Shown piece by piece: positions 1 to 5,097 of a DNA stretch of 6,026 nucleotides. Below the pieces are notes generated by a model. It ran no database searches. It saw only the letters and a program-made list of their open reading frames with translations, and had not been told where the DNA came from. Each line of letters begins with the position of its first letter. Positions within the stretch are counted from its first letter, which is position 1. Both the position numbers and the translations under genes were made by a program. The DNA is from Bacteroidales bacterium (GTDB lineage: Bacteria; Bacteroidota; Bacteroidia; Bacteroidales; P3). The DNA lies in contig JAFZTV010000079.1 in assembly GCA_017618625.1 (NCBI GenBank), forward strand, positions 1-6,026. The letters are read 5' to 3'.

Positions 1-1
1 A

Positions 2-292
2 ATGAAAAAAACAATAGAATGTGAGTGTACGTTTGAAAGACTCCGTCCGAGAATTAGATTTGTTCCGGGACAAGGAATCGAGGCTTCAGTACATTTGTTT
101 CAAATAATAAACTGTCTCTGTAAAGGCCGCAAGATTGCCAGGAGAAAGACCATCCGACAATGCCAGAAGTGTGGAAAATACTCAGTAGAATGCCCCTACT
201 GTCACCAAAACAGTGTGACGACACAACTGCCAGATATCATTCAATGTCCTCATTGCGGCAAAGTTTATCAGGTTCGACTTTTTGAACTATAG
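2..292 (+). CDS. Small zinc-ribbon protein, function unknown (start may be upstream)
   Basis: I do not recognise this 96-residue protein. It has three CxxC pairs in its C-terminal half: C54/C57 (CQKC), C64/C67 (CPYC) and C82/C85 (CPHC). The last two resemble zinc-ribbon knuckles, so one or two structural zinc sites are likely. Four more cysteines (C7, C9, C38, C40) lie in the N-terminal half. A basic stretch (KGRKIARRKTIR, about 41-52) before the first CxxC pair could bind nucleic acid, but that is inference. There is no signal peptide or membrane segment. The ATG is the second base of the window, so upstream sequence cannot be checked and the protein may be longer. It is followed by a 355-base spacer with its own promoters, so it does not appear to belong to the zapA operon. 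Confidence 0.6.
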   Translation: MKKTIECECTFERLRPRIRFVPGQGIEASVHLFQIINCLCKGRKIARRKTIRQCQKCGKYSVECPYCHQNSVTTQLPDIIQCPHCGKVYQVRLFEL

Positions 293-502
293 GGCATGGG
301 AATTGAAGACAATATCTCACCTCTTCGAGGTGATTTATAGAAGGTTTATGGGGATTTTGAAGAAGGGAGGGAATCATCCTCCATGAAAATAATAAACCTA
401 ACGCGGTACAAAAGACCATTACATGCATAAAACATGCCATTATTAAAAGTATTCTGCATTTTACGATGAAAAACAGCAAAAACAATTGTTATAATAATAA
501 CA

Positions 503-533
503 TTGTAAAAAAATGCATTTTATTGTATATTTG
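503..533 (+). promoter_or_regulatory. Putative Bacteroidetes-type promoter P1 of the zapA operon
   Basis: TTG at 503-505 serves as the -33 element. Exactly 20 bases later, TATATTTG at 526-533 matches the Bacteroidetes -7 consensus TAnnTTTG. The predicted transcript would start near 540 and carry a leader of about 110 bases before the ATG at 648. An imperfect dyad (482-506) overlaps the -33 element. Confidence 0.5.
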
Positions 534-584
534 TCAAATAGAGGGGAAAAATGTCCCAACTGGGAATGTGGATGATGAAAAAAA

Positions 585-615
585 TTGTCCAAGTGCAAAA
601 AAATTAGTAATTTTG
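585..615 (+). promoter_or_regulatory. Putative Bacteroidetes-type promoter P2 of the zapA operon
   Basis: TTG at 585-587, a 20-base spacer and TAATTTTG at 608-615 form a full match to the -33/-7 consensus, with the same spacing as P1. The -7 box continues as GCACC, as it does in the tRNA promoter at 4896. Transcription would begin at about 622, leaving a leader of about 25 bases before the first gene. This is probably the main promoter of the operon. Confidence 0.6.
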
Positions 616-647
616 CACCGCTTTTAGTAGTGTAAACTGACATTGTT

Positions 648-941
648 ATGTTTGATTTTGAAACCACCGTTGCGGAGATCGAACTGAAGGTACGGAAGCT
701 GATGAAGGAGAACGAGCTTCTGCGGGCAGAGATGGAGAAAACCAACGGGCAGTGCCAGGAGCTACAGAGGCAGAACGAACAACTTAACATATTAATTAAT
801 AATTTAAAGGAACAAAACAATAATTTAAAATTAGGGAACACGCTGACTCAAAAGGGCGATTCTGTAGAGATAAGACTTAAGATCAACCAACTGATACGAA
901 GCATAGACAAAAGTTTGGAATTAATCAACAAATCGGAATAG
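648..941 (+). CDS. Coiled-coil protein encoded immediately upstream of ZapA
   Basis: This 97-residue protein is almost entirely helical. A heptad-rich coiled coil runs over about residues 9-62, rich in Glu, Lys, Gln, Asn and Leu. A short polar hinge (about 63-71) leads to a second amphipathic helix (about 73-95). There is no signal peptide or membrane segment, so it should be cytosolic. It starts at the first ATG after promoter P2 and ends 25 bases before zapA, so the two are very likely co-transcribed. Small coiled-coil proteins paired with ZapA are known to link or modulate Z-ring assembly in other bacteria (ZapB in E. coli, ZauP in Caulobacter). A similar role here is inferred from size, fold and neighbourhood only; I see no clear sequence match to either. 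The coding sequence is real judging by operon position and the persistent coiled-coil pattern. Confidence 0.75.
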   Translation: MFDFETTVAEIELKVRKLMKENELLRAEMEKTNGQCQELQRQNEQLNILINNLKEQNNNLKLGNTLTQKGDSVEIRLKINQLIRSIDKSLELINKSE

Positions 942-966
942 TCGACAAACAACAACAAAAGGCATC

Positions 967-1251
967 ATGAACGAACTACCGGCCACCATCCACATACTGG
1001 ACAGGCCATATAAGATGAGAATCAATGCGGACGACGAGCAGTTTCTGCGCGAGGCGGGAGCTTTGATTGACTCACAAGCGAAAGAGTACGCAAAGATGTA
1101 TGCCTACAACGACCGCCAGGATTTGTTAGCCATGGTGGCACTGACCCAGATAACCCAACTACTGAAGCTGCAGCACAAGCAGCAGTTCAGGGACACACGG
1201 TTGGAGGGCAAGCTCACCGAGATAAACCAACTGCTCGACAGAGTTGATTAG
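967..1251 (+). CDS. zapA: Cell division protein ZapA
   Basis: ZapA binds FtsZ polymers and promotes bundling of the Z-ring at midcell. The 94-residue product has the family layout. An N-terminal beta region (IHILDRPYKMRI, about 8-19) is followed by the helix carrying DDEQFLREAGALIDSQ (about 22-37). A long C-terminal coiled-coil helix (about 48-92) forms the dimer and tetramer contacts. Length fits the family, which is usually about 90-110 residues. The ATG follows an A/C-rich leader, as is usual in Bacteroidetes. It lies 25 bases after the coiled-coil gene and about 70 bases before the 6S RNA. The zapA-6S RNA neighbourhood also exists in E. coli, which supports both calls. The reading frame stays open for 34 codons past the TAG, but the family length says the protein ends here. 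Confidence 0.9.
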   Translation: MNELPATIHILDRPYKMRINADDEQFLREAGALIDSQAKEYAKMYAYNDRQDLLAMVALTQITQLLKLQHKQQFRDTRLEGKLTEINQLLDRVD

Positions 1252-1321
1252 GCCAGGCGGGCAGAGCGAGGCCACAACAACCTGACCCCGCCGCCACAAC
1301 GCCGACGCCGCCTACTAAAAG

Positions 1322-1483
1322 AGAATATCCTGCATCGAATCCGAAACAGTTTGTAAACTCAACACCATTTACAAACCGAGTAAGCTCAGGGGTGGGTAGG
1401 TTGTATAACTGAGACACCCGGCACTCAAATCCTAACAGTTCAGAGTTTACCATAACTCCCGGAGGATTCGGTGCAGGTTTTTT
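1322..1483 (+). ncRNA. ssrS: 6S RNA, regulator of RNA polymerase holoenzyme
   Basis: 6S RNA binds the housekeeping RNA polymerase holoenzyme by mimicking an open promoter and damps transcription in stationary phase. The sequence shows a long rod. CCTGCATCGAATCC (1329-1342) pairs with GGATTCGGTGCAGG (1464-1477) over 14 bp with one G-U pair. A second stem pairs AGTT (1348-1351) with AACT (1454-1457) and GTAAACTC (1353-1360) with GAGTTTAC (1443-1450). A largely unpaired central region follows (about 1361-1377 opposite 1427-1442). The apical part pairs GAGT/ACTC (1378-1381, 1423-1426) and CTCAG/CTGAG (1385-1389, 1409-1413). Six T at 1478-1483 suggest factor-independent termination. The position right after zapA matches the E. 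coli arrangement. I see no separate promoter, so processing from the zapA transcript is possible. The 5' end is uncertain by roughly ten bases. No covariance-model search was run. Confidence 0.82.
1464..1483 (+). terminator. Terminator-like 3' end of the 6S RNA
   Basis: The 3' arm of the 14-bp closing stem of the 6S RNA is followed at once by TTTTTT. Stem plus T run has the form of an intrinsic terminator, although the arms are separated by more than 120 bases of RNA. Read-through would be needed to reach rny unless rny has its own promoter. Confidence 0.45.
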
Positions 1484-1551
1484 AAACTATATTGAACTGA
1501 AAGACCCTTTTGCCCGCGGACTTCCCACTAAAAACAACTCAACAACAAACT

Positions 1552-3093
1552 ATGTTAGCAATAGGTATTATTATCGGACTCGTCGTAGGCGGAGGCGTGG
1601 GTGTATGGCTCACCACCGGAATGCTGCGCAACCGATTACTGGCAAAGAGCCAACAGGTGCTGAAAGACGCCGAGGAAAAAGGTGAAATCATCAAGAAGGA
1701 CAAAATCCTGCAGGCCAAGGAGAAATTCCTGCAACTCAAGAGCGAACACGACAAGCAGGTAACCGAGAAAAACAGCGCCATCCGCGAGGCGGAACAGAAA
1801 CTGAAACAACGCGAACAGTCACTCAACCAGAAGGTGGAGGAACTGCAAAAGAAAAGCAACGAACTGAAACAGGTAAGCGAAAACCTGAACAACCAAATCG
1901 AAGTGCTGCGCAAACGCCAGGCCGAAGTGGAGAAGGTCTACAACGAAAGCATCGAGAAACTGGAACACATCGCCGGCATGACTGCCGAAGACGCCAAACA
2001 GCACCTCATCGAGATGATGACCGACGAAGCCCGCTCAGAGGCTGCAAGCAACATCATGGACATCGTGGAGGAGGCCAAGATTACCGCCAACGAACAAGCC
2101 AAGAAGATTGTCATCCAGTCCATCCAGCGTACCGCCACCGAGAACGCCATCGAGAACACCGTCAGCGTCTTCAACTTAGAGAACGAGGAGGTGAAAGGCC
2201 GCATCATCGGACGCGAAGGCCGCAACATCCGCGCCCTCGAATCTCTCACCGGCGTGGAGATTATCATCGACGACTCTCCCGATGCCATCATCATCAGTGG
2301 CTTCGACCCTGTGCGCCGCGAGATTGCCCGTCTGTCGCTGCATAAACTGGTGACCGACGGACGTATCCACCCCGCACGCATCGAGGAAGTGGTGGCCAAG
2401 ACCCGCCGCCAGATTGAACAGGAGATTGCCGAAGTGGGTAAACGCACCTGCATCGACCTCGGCATCAACAATATGAACCACGAGCTGATGCGTATGGTGG
2501 GACGCATGAAATACCGCTCCTCCTACGGTCAGAACCTGCTGCAGCACAGCCGCGAGGTAGCCAACCTCGCCGCCACTATGGCTTCCGAGCTGGGCTTGAA
2601 CCCCAAACTGGCCAAACGTGCCGGACTGCTCCACGACATCGGCAAGGTGCCCGAGACCGACCCCGAGCTGCCACATGCAATCTTCGGTATGAAACTGGCC
2701 GAGAAATACAAGGAGAACCCCGATGTATGCAACGCCATCGGTGCCCACCACGATGAGACTGAGATGACCAACCTCATCTCCCCCATCATCCAGGTGTGCG
2801 ACGCCATCAGCGGTGCCCGTCCGGGAGCACGCCGCGAAGTGGTGGAGGCCTATATCAACCGCCTGAAGAAACTGGAGGATATGGCAATGACCTATCCCGG
2901 TGTGGTGAAGACCTACGCCATCCAGGCTGGCCGCGAACTGCGTGTCATCGTGGGTGCCGACAAGGTGAGCGACGCCGATGCCACCAAGCTCAGCTTCGAC
3001 CTCTCGCGCCAGATTCAGAACGAGATGACCTACCCCGGCCAAATCAAGGTGACCGTCATCCGCGAAACCCGCGCCGTCAACTACGCTAAGTAA
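1552..3093 (+). CDS. rny: Ribonuclease Y (membrane-anchored endoribonuclease)
   Basis: RNase Y starts mRNA decay by endonucleolytic cleavage at the inner face of the membrane. The 513-residue protein has the full domain order. An N-terminal membrane helix (about 2-22) is followed by a long charged coiled coil (about 30-200). The KH RNA-binding domain (about 205-270) carries the GxxG loop GREG at 220-223. The HD domain has H332, H361-D362 (LLHDIGK), H399-H400 (AHHDE) and D417 (VCDAIS), which are the metal-binding residues. The C-terminal domain ends in the family-typical [12 protein letters not shown]. Length is normal for the family (about 510-520). I chose the ATG at 1552 over an in-frame TTG at 1510, because it places the hydrophobic helix right at the N-terminus and follows an A/C-rich Bacteroidetes-type leader. 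It lies downstream of the 6S RNA and 78 bases before lgt. Confidence 0.96.
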   Translation: MLAIGIIIGLVVGGGVGVWLTTGMLRNRLLAKSQQVLKDAEEKGEIIKKDKILQAKEKFLQLKSEHDKQVTEKNSAIREAEQKLKQREQSLNQKVEELQKKSNELKQVSENLNNQIEVLRKRQAEVEKVYNESIEKLEHIAGMTAEDAKQHLIEMMTDEARSEAASNIMDIVEEAKITANEQAKKIVIQSIQRTATENAIENTVSVFNLENEEVKGRIIGREGRNIRALESLTGVEIIIDDSPDAIIISGFDPVRREIARLSLHKLVTDGRIHPARIEEVVAKTRRQIEQEIAEVGKRTCIDLGINNMNHELMRMVGRMKYRSSYGQNLLQHSREVANLAATMASELGLNPKLAKRAGLLHDIGKVPETDPELPHAIFGMKLAEKYKENPDVCNAIGAHHDETEMTNLISPIIQVCDAISGARPGARREVVEAYINRLKKLEDMAMTYPGVVKTYAIQAGRELRVIVGADKVSDADATKLSFDLSRQIQNEMTYPGQIKVTVIRETRAVNYAK

Positions 3094-3171
3094 GAACGTG
3101 TTAATGTGTGAATGCTTGAGTGGCTGGCACAGTCTAAGTACTCAAGCAATCAAGCAATCAAACATTCTATT
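3094..3171. repeat. rny-lgt spacer with inverted repeat and 8-base tandem repeat
   Basis: TGCTTGAGT (3113-3121) faces ACTCAAGCA (3140-3148) as a 9-bp inverted repeat. Inside it, GGCT (3122-3125) can pair with AGTC (3131-3134). The right arm runs into a tandem repeat of TCAAGCAA at 3142-3149 and 3150-3157, with a partial third copy TCAAACA at 3158-3164, stopping just before the lgt start. No T run follows the hairpin, so it looks like an intercistronic hairpin and not a terminator. Confidence 0.7.
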
Positions 3172-4026
3172 ATGATTCTTAATTTCATCCACTGGAATGT
3201 AGACCCCGTGATGTTCCACATCGGCTCTTTCGGGCTGCGGTATTACTCACTGGGCTTCCTCTTCGCTTTTCTACTGGGATATTACATCATCTACCGTATG
3301 TTCCAGCACGAGAAGGTGGAGACCAACTACCTGGAGTCTCTGGTGCTATGGATGTTCCTGGCCACGCTGGTGGGTGCCCGATTAGGACACTGTCTCTTCT
3401 ACCAGCCCGACTACTTCTGCACCTCTGAGCACTGGCTTGAAATCTTCCTGCCCTTCGATTCCAATTGGAATTTCACCGGCTACGAAGGTCTTGCCAGCCA
3501 CGGGGCTGCCATCGCCATCCTGATTACCATCTGGCTCTGGTGCCGCAAGAACAAGATGAATGCCTGGTGGCTATTAGACCGCTTCGTGATAGTCGTGGCA
3601 CTGGGCGGTGCCTTCATCCGTTTAGGCAACCTCTTCAACAGCGAAATCTACGGTGTGGAGACCTCCCTGCCGTGGGGCTTCATCTTTGAGCGCAACAATG
3701 AAACTGTGCCCAAACACCCCACCCAAATCTACGAGTCCCTCTCCTACTTCATCATCTTCGCCGCCTGCCTCTGGGCCTACCGCAAACGCGACGGCAAACT
3801 ACACAACGGCCGCCTCTTTGGCTGGTGGCTCATAGCCCTGTGGGGTGTGCGTTTCCTCATCGAATTTGTCAAAGAGGAACAGGTGGACTTCGAGAAAGGC
3901 ATGACCCTCGACATGGGACAGTGGCTCAGCATCCCCTTCATCCTGGGTGGCATCCTCATCGTGCTGCTCTCGCACAAGGGCTTCATCAAGGAAGGCATTT
4001 TTACCGACAAGAACAAAAAGAAATAA
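3172..4026 (+). CDS. lgt: Prolipoprotein diacylglyceryl transferase
   Basis: Lgt transfers diacylglycerol from phosphatidylglycerol to the lipobox cysteine of prolipoproteins, the first step of lipoprotein maturation in the inner membrane. The 284-residue protein is strongly hydrophobic with about seven membrane segments (around 22-42, 55-75, 106-124, 134-150, 190-203, 215-231, 252-268). Family landmarks are visible: SFGLRYYSLGF near the N-terminus; H110 in SHGAA, aligning with the essential His of E. coli Lgt; the signature IRLGNLFNSEIYG at 149-161 with R150, corresponding to essential R143 in E. coli; HPTQIYE at 182-188; and RFLIEFVKEEQ at 227-237. An in-frame ATG at 3112 would add 20 residues, but these come from the repeat-bearing spacer and have no family counterpart, so I take the ATG at 3172. 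No promoter is seen, so transcription with rny is likely. Confidence 0.95.
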   Translation: MILNFIHWNVDPVMFHIGSFGLRYYSLGFLFAFLLGYYIIYRMFQHEKVETNYLESLVLWMFLATLVGARLGHCLFYQPDYFCTSEHWLEIFLPFDSNWNFTGYEGLASHGAAIAILITIWLWCRKNKMNAWWLLDRFVIVVALGGAFIRLGNLFNSEIYGVETSLPWGFIFERNNETVPKHPTQIYESLSYFIIFAACLWAYRKRDGKLHNGRLFGWWLIALWGVRFLIEFVKEEQVDFEKGMTLDMGQWLSIPFILGGILIVLLSHKGFIKEGIFTDKNKKK

Positions 4027-4032
4027 TAACCA

Positions 4033-4071
4033 GGCATGAAGGTCTTTAATGCACTTAAAGACCTTCATGCC
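4033..4071. terminator. Perfect 17-bp hairpin between lgt and gpmA
   Basis: GGCATGAAGGTCTTTAA (4033-4049) and TTAAAGACCTTCATGCC (4055-4071) are exact reverse complements around the 5-base loop TGCAC. The hairpin begins 7 bases after the lgt stop and ends 19 bases before the gpmA ATG. It is followed only by CTTTAATAT, a poor T tract. It could be an lgt terminator, an RNA stability or processing element, or an attenuator of gpmA. The structure is certain; the function is not. Confidence 0.6.
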
Positions 4072-4090
4072 CTTTAATATCAATCCTATC

Positions 4091-4834
4091 ATGAAAAAAC
4101 TTATACTTGTTCGCCACGGCGAAAGCGAGTGGAATAAGATGAATCTTTTTACCGGATGGACCGATGTAGACCTCACCCCCTACGGTATGTGCGAAGCCTA
4201 TATGGCCGGCCGCCTGCTGAAGGAAGAGGGCTACCTCCCCACCATGTGCTACACCTCCTATCTGAAACGCGCCGTCAAGACGCTGAACCAGATTCTCGAT
4301 GCCATGGACATGGACTATCTGCCCGTGGAGAAGAGCTGGCGTCTCAACGAGAAGAGCTATGGAGCCCTGCAGGGTGCCAACAAAGCCGACACGCTGAAGA
4401 AATACGGCGAGGAGAAACTGATGCAGTGGCGCCGCAGCTACGACGTGCAGCCCCCGGCATTAGATATCACCGACAAGCGCAACCCGCGCAAAGACCCCCG
4501 TTACAACGCCGTCAGCGATGCCGAACTGCCCGCCACCGAGGCCCTCTGTGACACCATCGCACGCCTCATGCCCTACTACGAAGGCACCATCCTCCCTGCC
4601 TTCCAGCAGCACGACGAGGTGATGGTCGTTGCCCACGGCAACAGTCTGCGTGGTATCGTCAAGACACTCAAAGGAATAAGCGATGCCGACATCGTAGGAT
4701 TCAACATTCCTACCGCAGTACCCTATATTTTTGAGTTCGACGACCAAATGAACCTGCAAAAAGACTTCTATCTCGGCAACCAAGAGGAAATTCGTAAGAA
4801 AATAGAAGGCGTTAAGAATCAGGCTAAAAAGTAA
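4091..4834 (+). CDS. gpmA: 2,3-bisphosphoglycerate-dependent phosphoglycerate mutase
   Basis: This cytosolic enzyme interconverts 3-phosphoglycerate and 2-phosphoglycerate in glycolysis and gluconeogenesis through a phosphohistidine. The 247-residue product matches the family length (E. coli GpmA has 250). It shows [10 protein letters not shown] at the N-terminus with catalytic H9, TGWTDVDLT at 21-29, the [12 protein letters not shown] block at 84-95 with the acid-base E87, RRSYDVQPP at 114-122, and [10 protein letters not shown] at 179-188 with the second catalytic H182. The ATG at 4091 gives the usual [10 protein letters not shown] start. An in-frame ATG at 4049 lies inside the 17-bp hairpin and is rejected. 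I see no consensus promoter between the hairpin and the gene, so expression probably depends on read-through from lgt or on a non-standard promoter. Confidence 0.96.
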   Translation: MKKLILVRHGESEWNKMNLFTGWTDVDLTPYGMCEAYMAGRLLKEEGYLPTMCYTSYLKRAVKTLNQILDAMDMDYLPVEKSWRLNEKSYGALQGANKADTLKKYGEEKLMQWRRSYDVQPPALDITDKRNPRKDPRYNAVSDAELPATEALCDTIARLMPYYEGTILPAFQQHDEVMVVAHGNSLRGIVKTLKGISDADIVGFNIPTAVPYIFEFDDQMNLQKDFYLGNQEEIRKKIEGVKNQAKK

Positions 4835-4848
4835 TAAAAAAGAGCTGT

Positions 4849-4901
4849 AAGGTACGAAAAAAGAAAAAAGTTTTCACCAATTCAAAAAAAGTTCGTACCT
4901 T
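4849..4901. repeat. 10-bp inverted repeat overlapping the tRNA promoter
   Basis: AAGGTACGAA (4849-4858) and TTCGTACCTT (4892-4901) are exact reverse complements separated by 33 A-rich bases. The right arm covers most of the -7 box of the tRNA promoter and the left arm lies just past the gpmA stop. It could be a protein-binding dyad or the arms of a large-loop hairpin at the end of the gpmA transcript. Confidence 0.6.
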
Positions 4902-4903
4902 TG
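4871..4903 (+). promoter_or_regulatory. Promoter of the tRNA cluster
   Basis: TACCTTTG at 4896-4903 is a full match to the Bacteroidetes -7 box TAnnTTTG and continues as CACCC. At the expected 20-base distance the -33 element is TTTTC (4871-4875), a near match lacking the G. Predicted transcription start is about 4910, roughly 47 bases before tRNA-Ser. Confidence 0.6.
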
Positions 4904-4907
4904 CACC

Positions 4908-4947
4908 CGATTTCGCTGAACGGAAACAGAGGTTTTCGCAGAAATCG
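4908..4947 (+). other. Structured 5' leader of the tRNA transcript
   Basis: Two nested 7-bp stems are visible. CGATTTC (4908-4914) pairs with GAAATCG (4941-4947). Inside it, CGGAAAC (4921-4927) pairs with GTTTTCG (4932-4938) with one G-U pair and loop AGAG. The fold would lie between the promoter and tRNA-Ser and end nine bases before the tRNA. Depending on the exact transcription start, up to a few base pairs of the outer stem may be missing. Confidence 0.5.
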
Positions 4948-4956
4948 ACCAGCTAC

Positions 4957-5047
4957 GGAGAGGTGGGTGAGTGGCTGAAACCAACAGTTTGCTAAACTGT
5001 CGTACTCGATTAGGGTACCGGGGGTTCGAATCCCCCCTTCTCCGCCA
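4957..5047 (+). tRNA. tRNA-Ser, anticodon GCT
   Basis: This tRNA decodes AGC and AGT. The acceptor stem GGAGAGG (4957-4963) pairs with CTTCTCC (5037-5043) with one G-U pair. The discriminator G at 5044 is followed by CCA at 5045-5047. The anticodon stem ACAGT/ACTGT (4984-4988, 4996-5000) presents loop TTGCTAA with GCT at 4991-4993. A long variable arm follows, which is characteristic of serine tRNAs. The T-loop GTTCGAATC lies in the GGGGGTTCGAATCCCCC arm. It is the first tRNA of the cluster. Confidence 0.95.
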
Positions 5048-5057
5048 AGAAAGAGAG

Positions 5058-5083
5058 AAAGACGTCCGTGAGGCGTCTTTTTT
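5058..5083 (+). terminator. Intrinsic terminator-like hairpin after tRNA-Ser
   Basis: AAAGACGTC (5058-5066) pairs with GGCGTCTTT (5072-5080) with one U-G pair and a 5-base loop. The T run covers 5078-5083. It sits inside the tRNA cluster, only 15 bases before tRNA-Pro, with no visible promoter between. It may therefore terminate only part of the transcripts. Confidence 0.6.
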
Positions 5084-5097
5084 CTTGACAAAGGCAA

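Larger units (their letters stand above)
293..647. other. AT-rich intergenic region with small hairpins and two promoters
   Basis: I see no convincing gene here; an 82-codon minus-strand reading frame across it has no recognisable content. The spacer is clearly more AT-rich than the genes to its right. A hairpin TCACCTC-TTC-GAGGTGA at 317-333 sits 25 bases past the zinc-ribbon stop and may be a weak terminator, although no proper T run follows. A second short hairpin, GGAGG/CCTCC, lies at 366-370 and 378-382. An imperfect dyad, ACAATTGTTAT against ATAACATTGT, spans 482-506. Two promoters for the downstream operon are listed separately. Confidence 0.6.

Noticed and set aside
461..841. Minus-strand frame overlapping the coiled-coil gene
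   Set aside because: The product is a low-complexity Ser/Phe/Cys-rich translation of the complement of Glu/Lys codons. The plus-strand gene has promoters and operon context.
1252..1356. Possible TAG read-through extension of ZapA (34 codons)
   Set aside because: ZapA is already full length, the extension is Arg/Pro-rich without pattern, and it runs into the 6S RNA.
1214..1453. Minus-strand frame of 79 codons across the 6S RNA
   Set aside because: The interval is better explained by the RNA structure, and the frame has no recognisable protein features.
1510..1551. TTG start extending RNase Y by 14 residues
   Set aside because: It would place polar residues ahead of the membrane helix. The ATG at 1552 gives the usual family N-terminus.
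1938..2507. Minus-strand reading frame (189 codons) opposite rny
   Set aside because: It is Ser/Met/Arg-rich shadow translation of the RNase Y coding strand with no family features.
2176..3042. Long minus-strand reading frame (288 codons) opposite rny
   Set aside because: The plus strand encodes complete RNase Y with all family motifs. The antisense frame is a by-product of the GC-rich codon pattern and has no recognisable domain.
3112..3171. Upstream ATG extending Lgt by 20 residues
   Set aside because: The extra residues come from the hairpin and tandem-repeat spacer and have no counterpart in Lgt proteins.
4049..4090. Upstream ATG extending GpmA by 14 residues
   Set aside because: It starts inside the 17-bp hairpin. 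GpmA proteins normally begin just before the LVRHGE motif.
5085..5090. TTGACA as a -35 element for tRNA-Pro
   Set aside because: tRNA-Pro starts seven bases later, leaving no room for a -10 element, and Bacteroidetes promoters use a different consensus.
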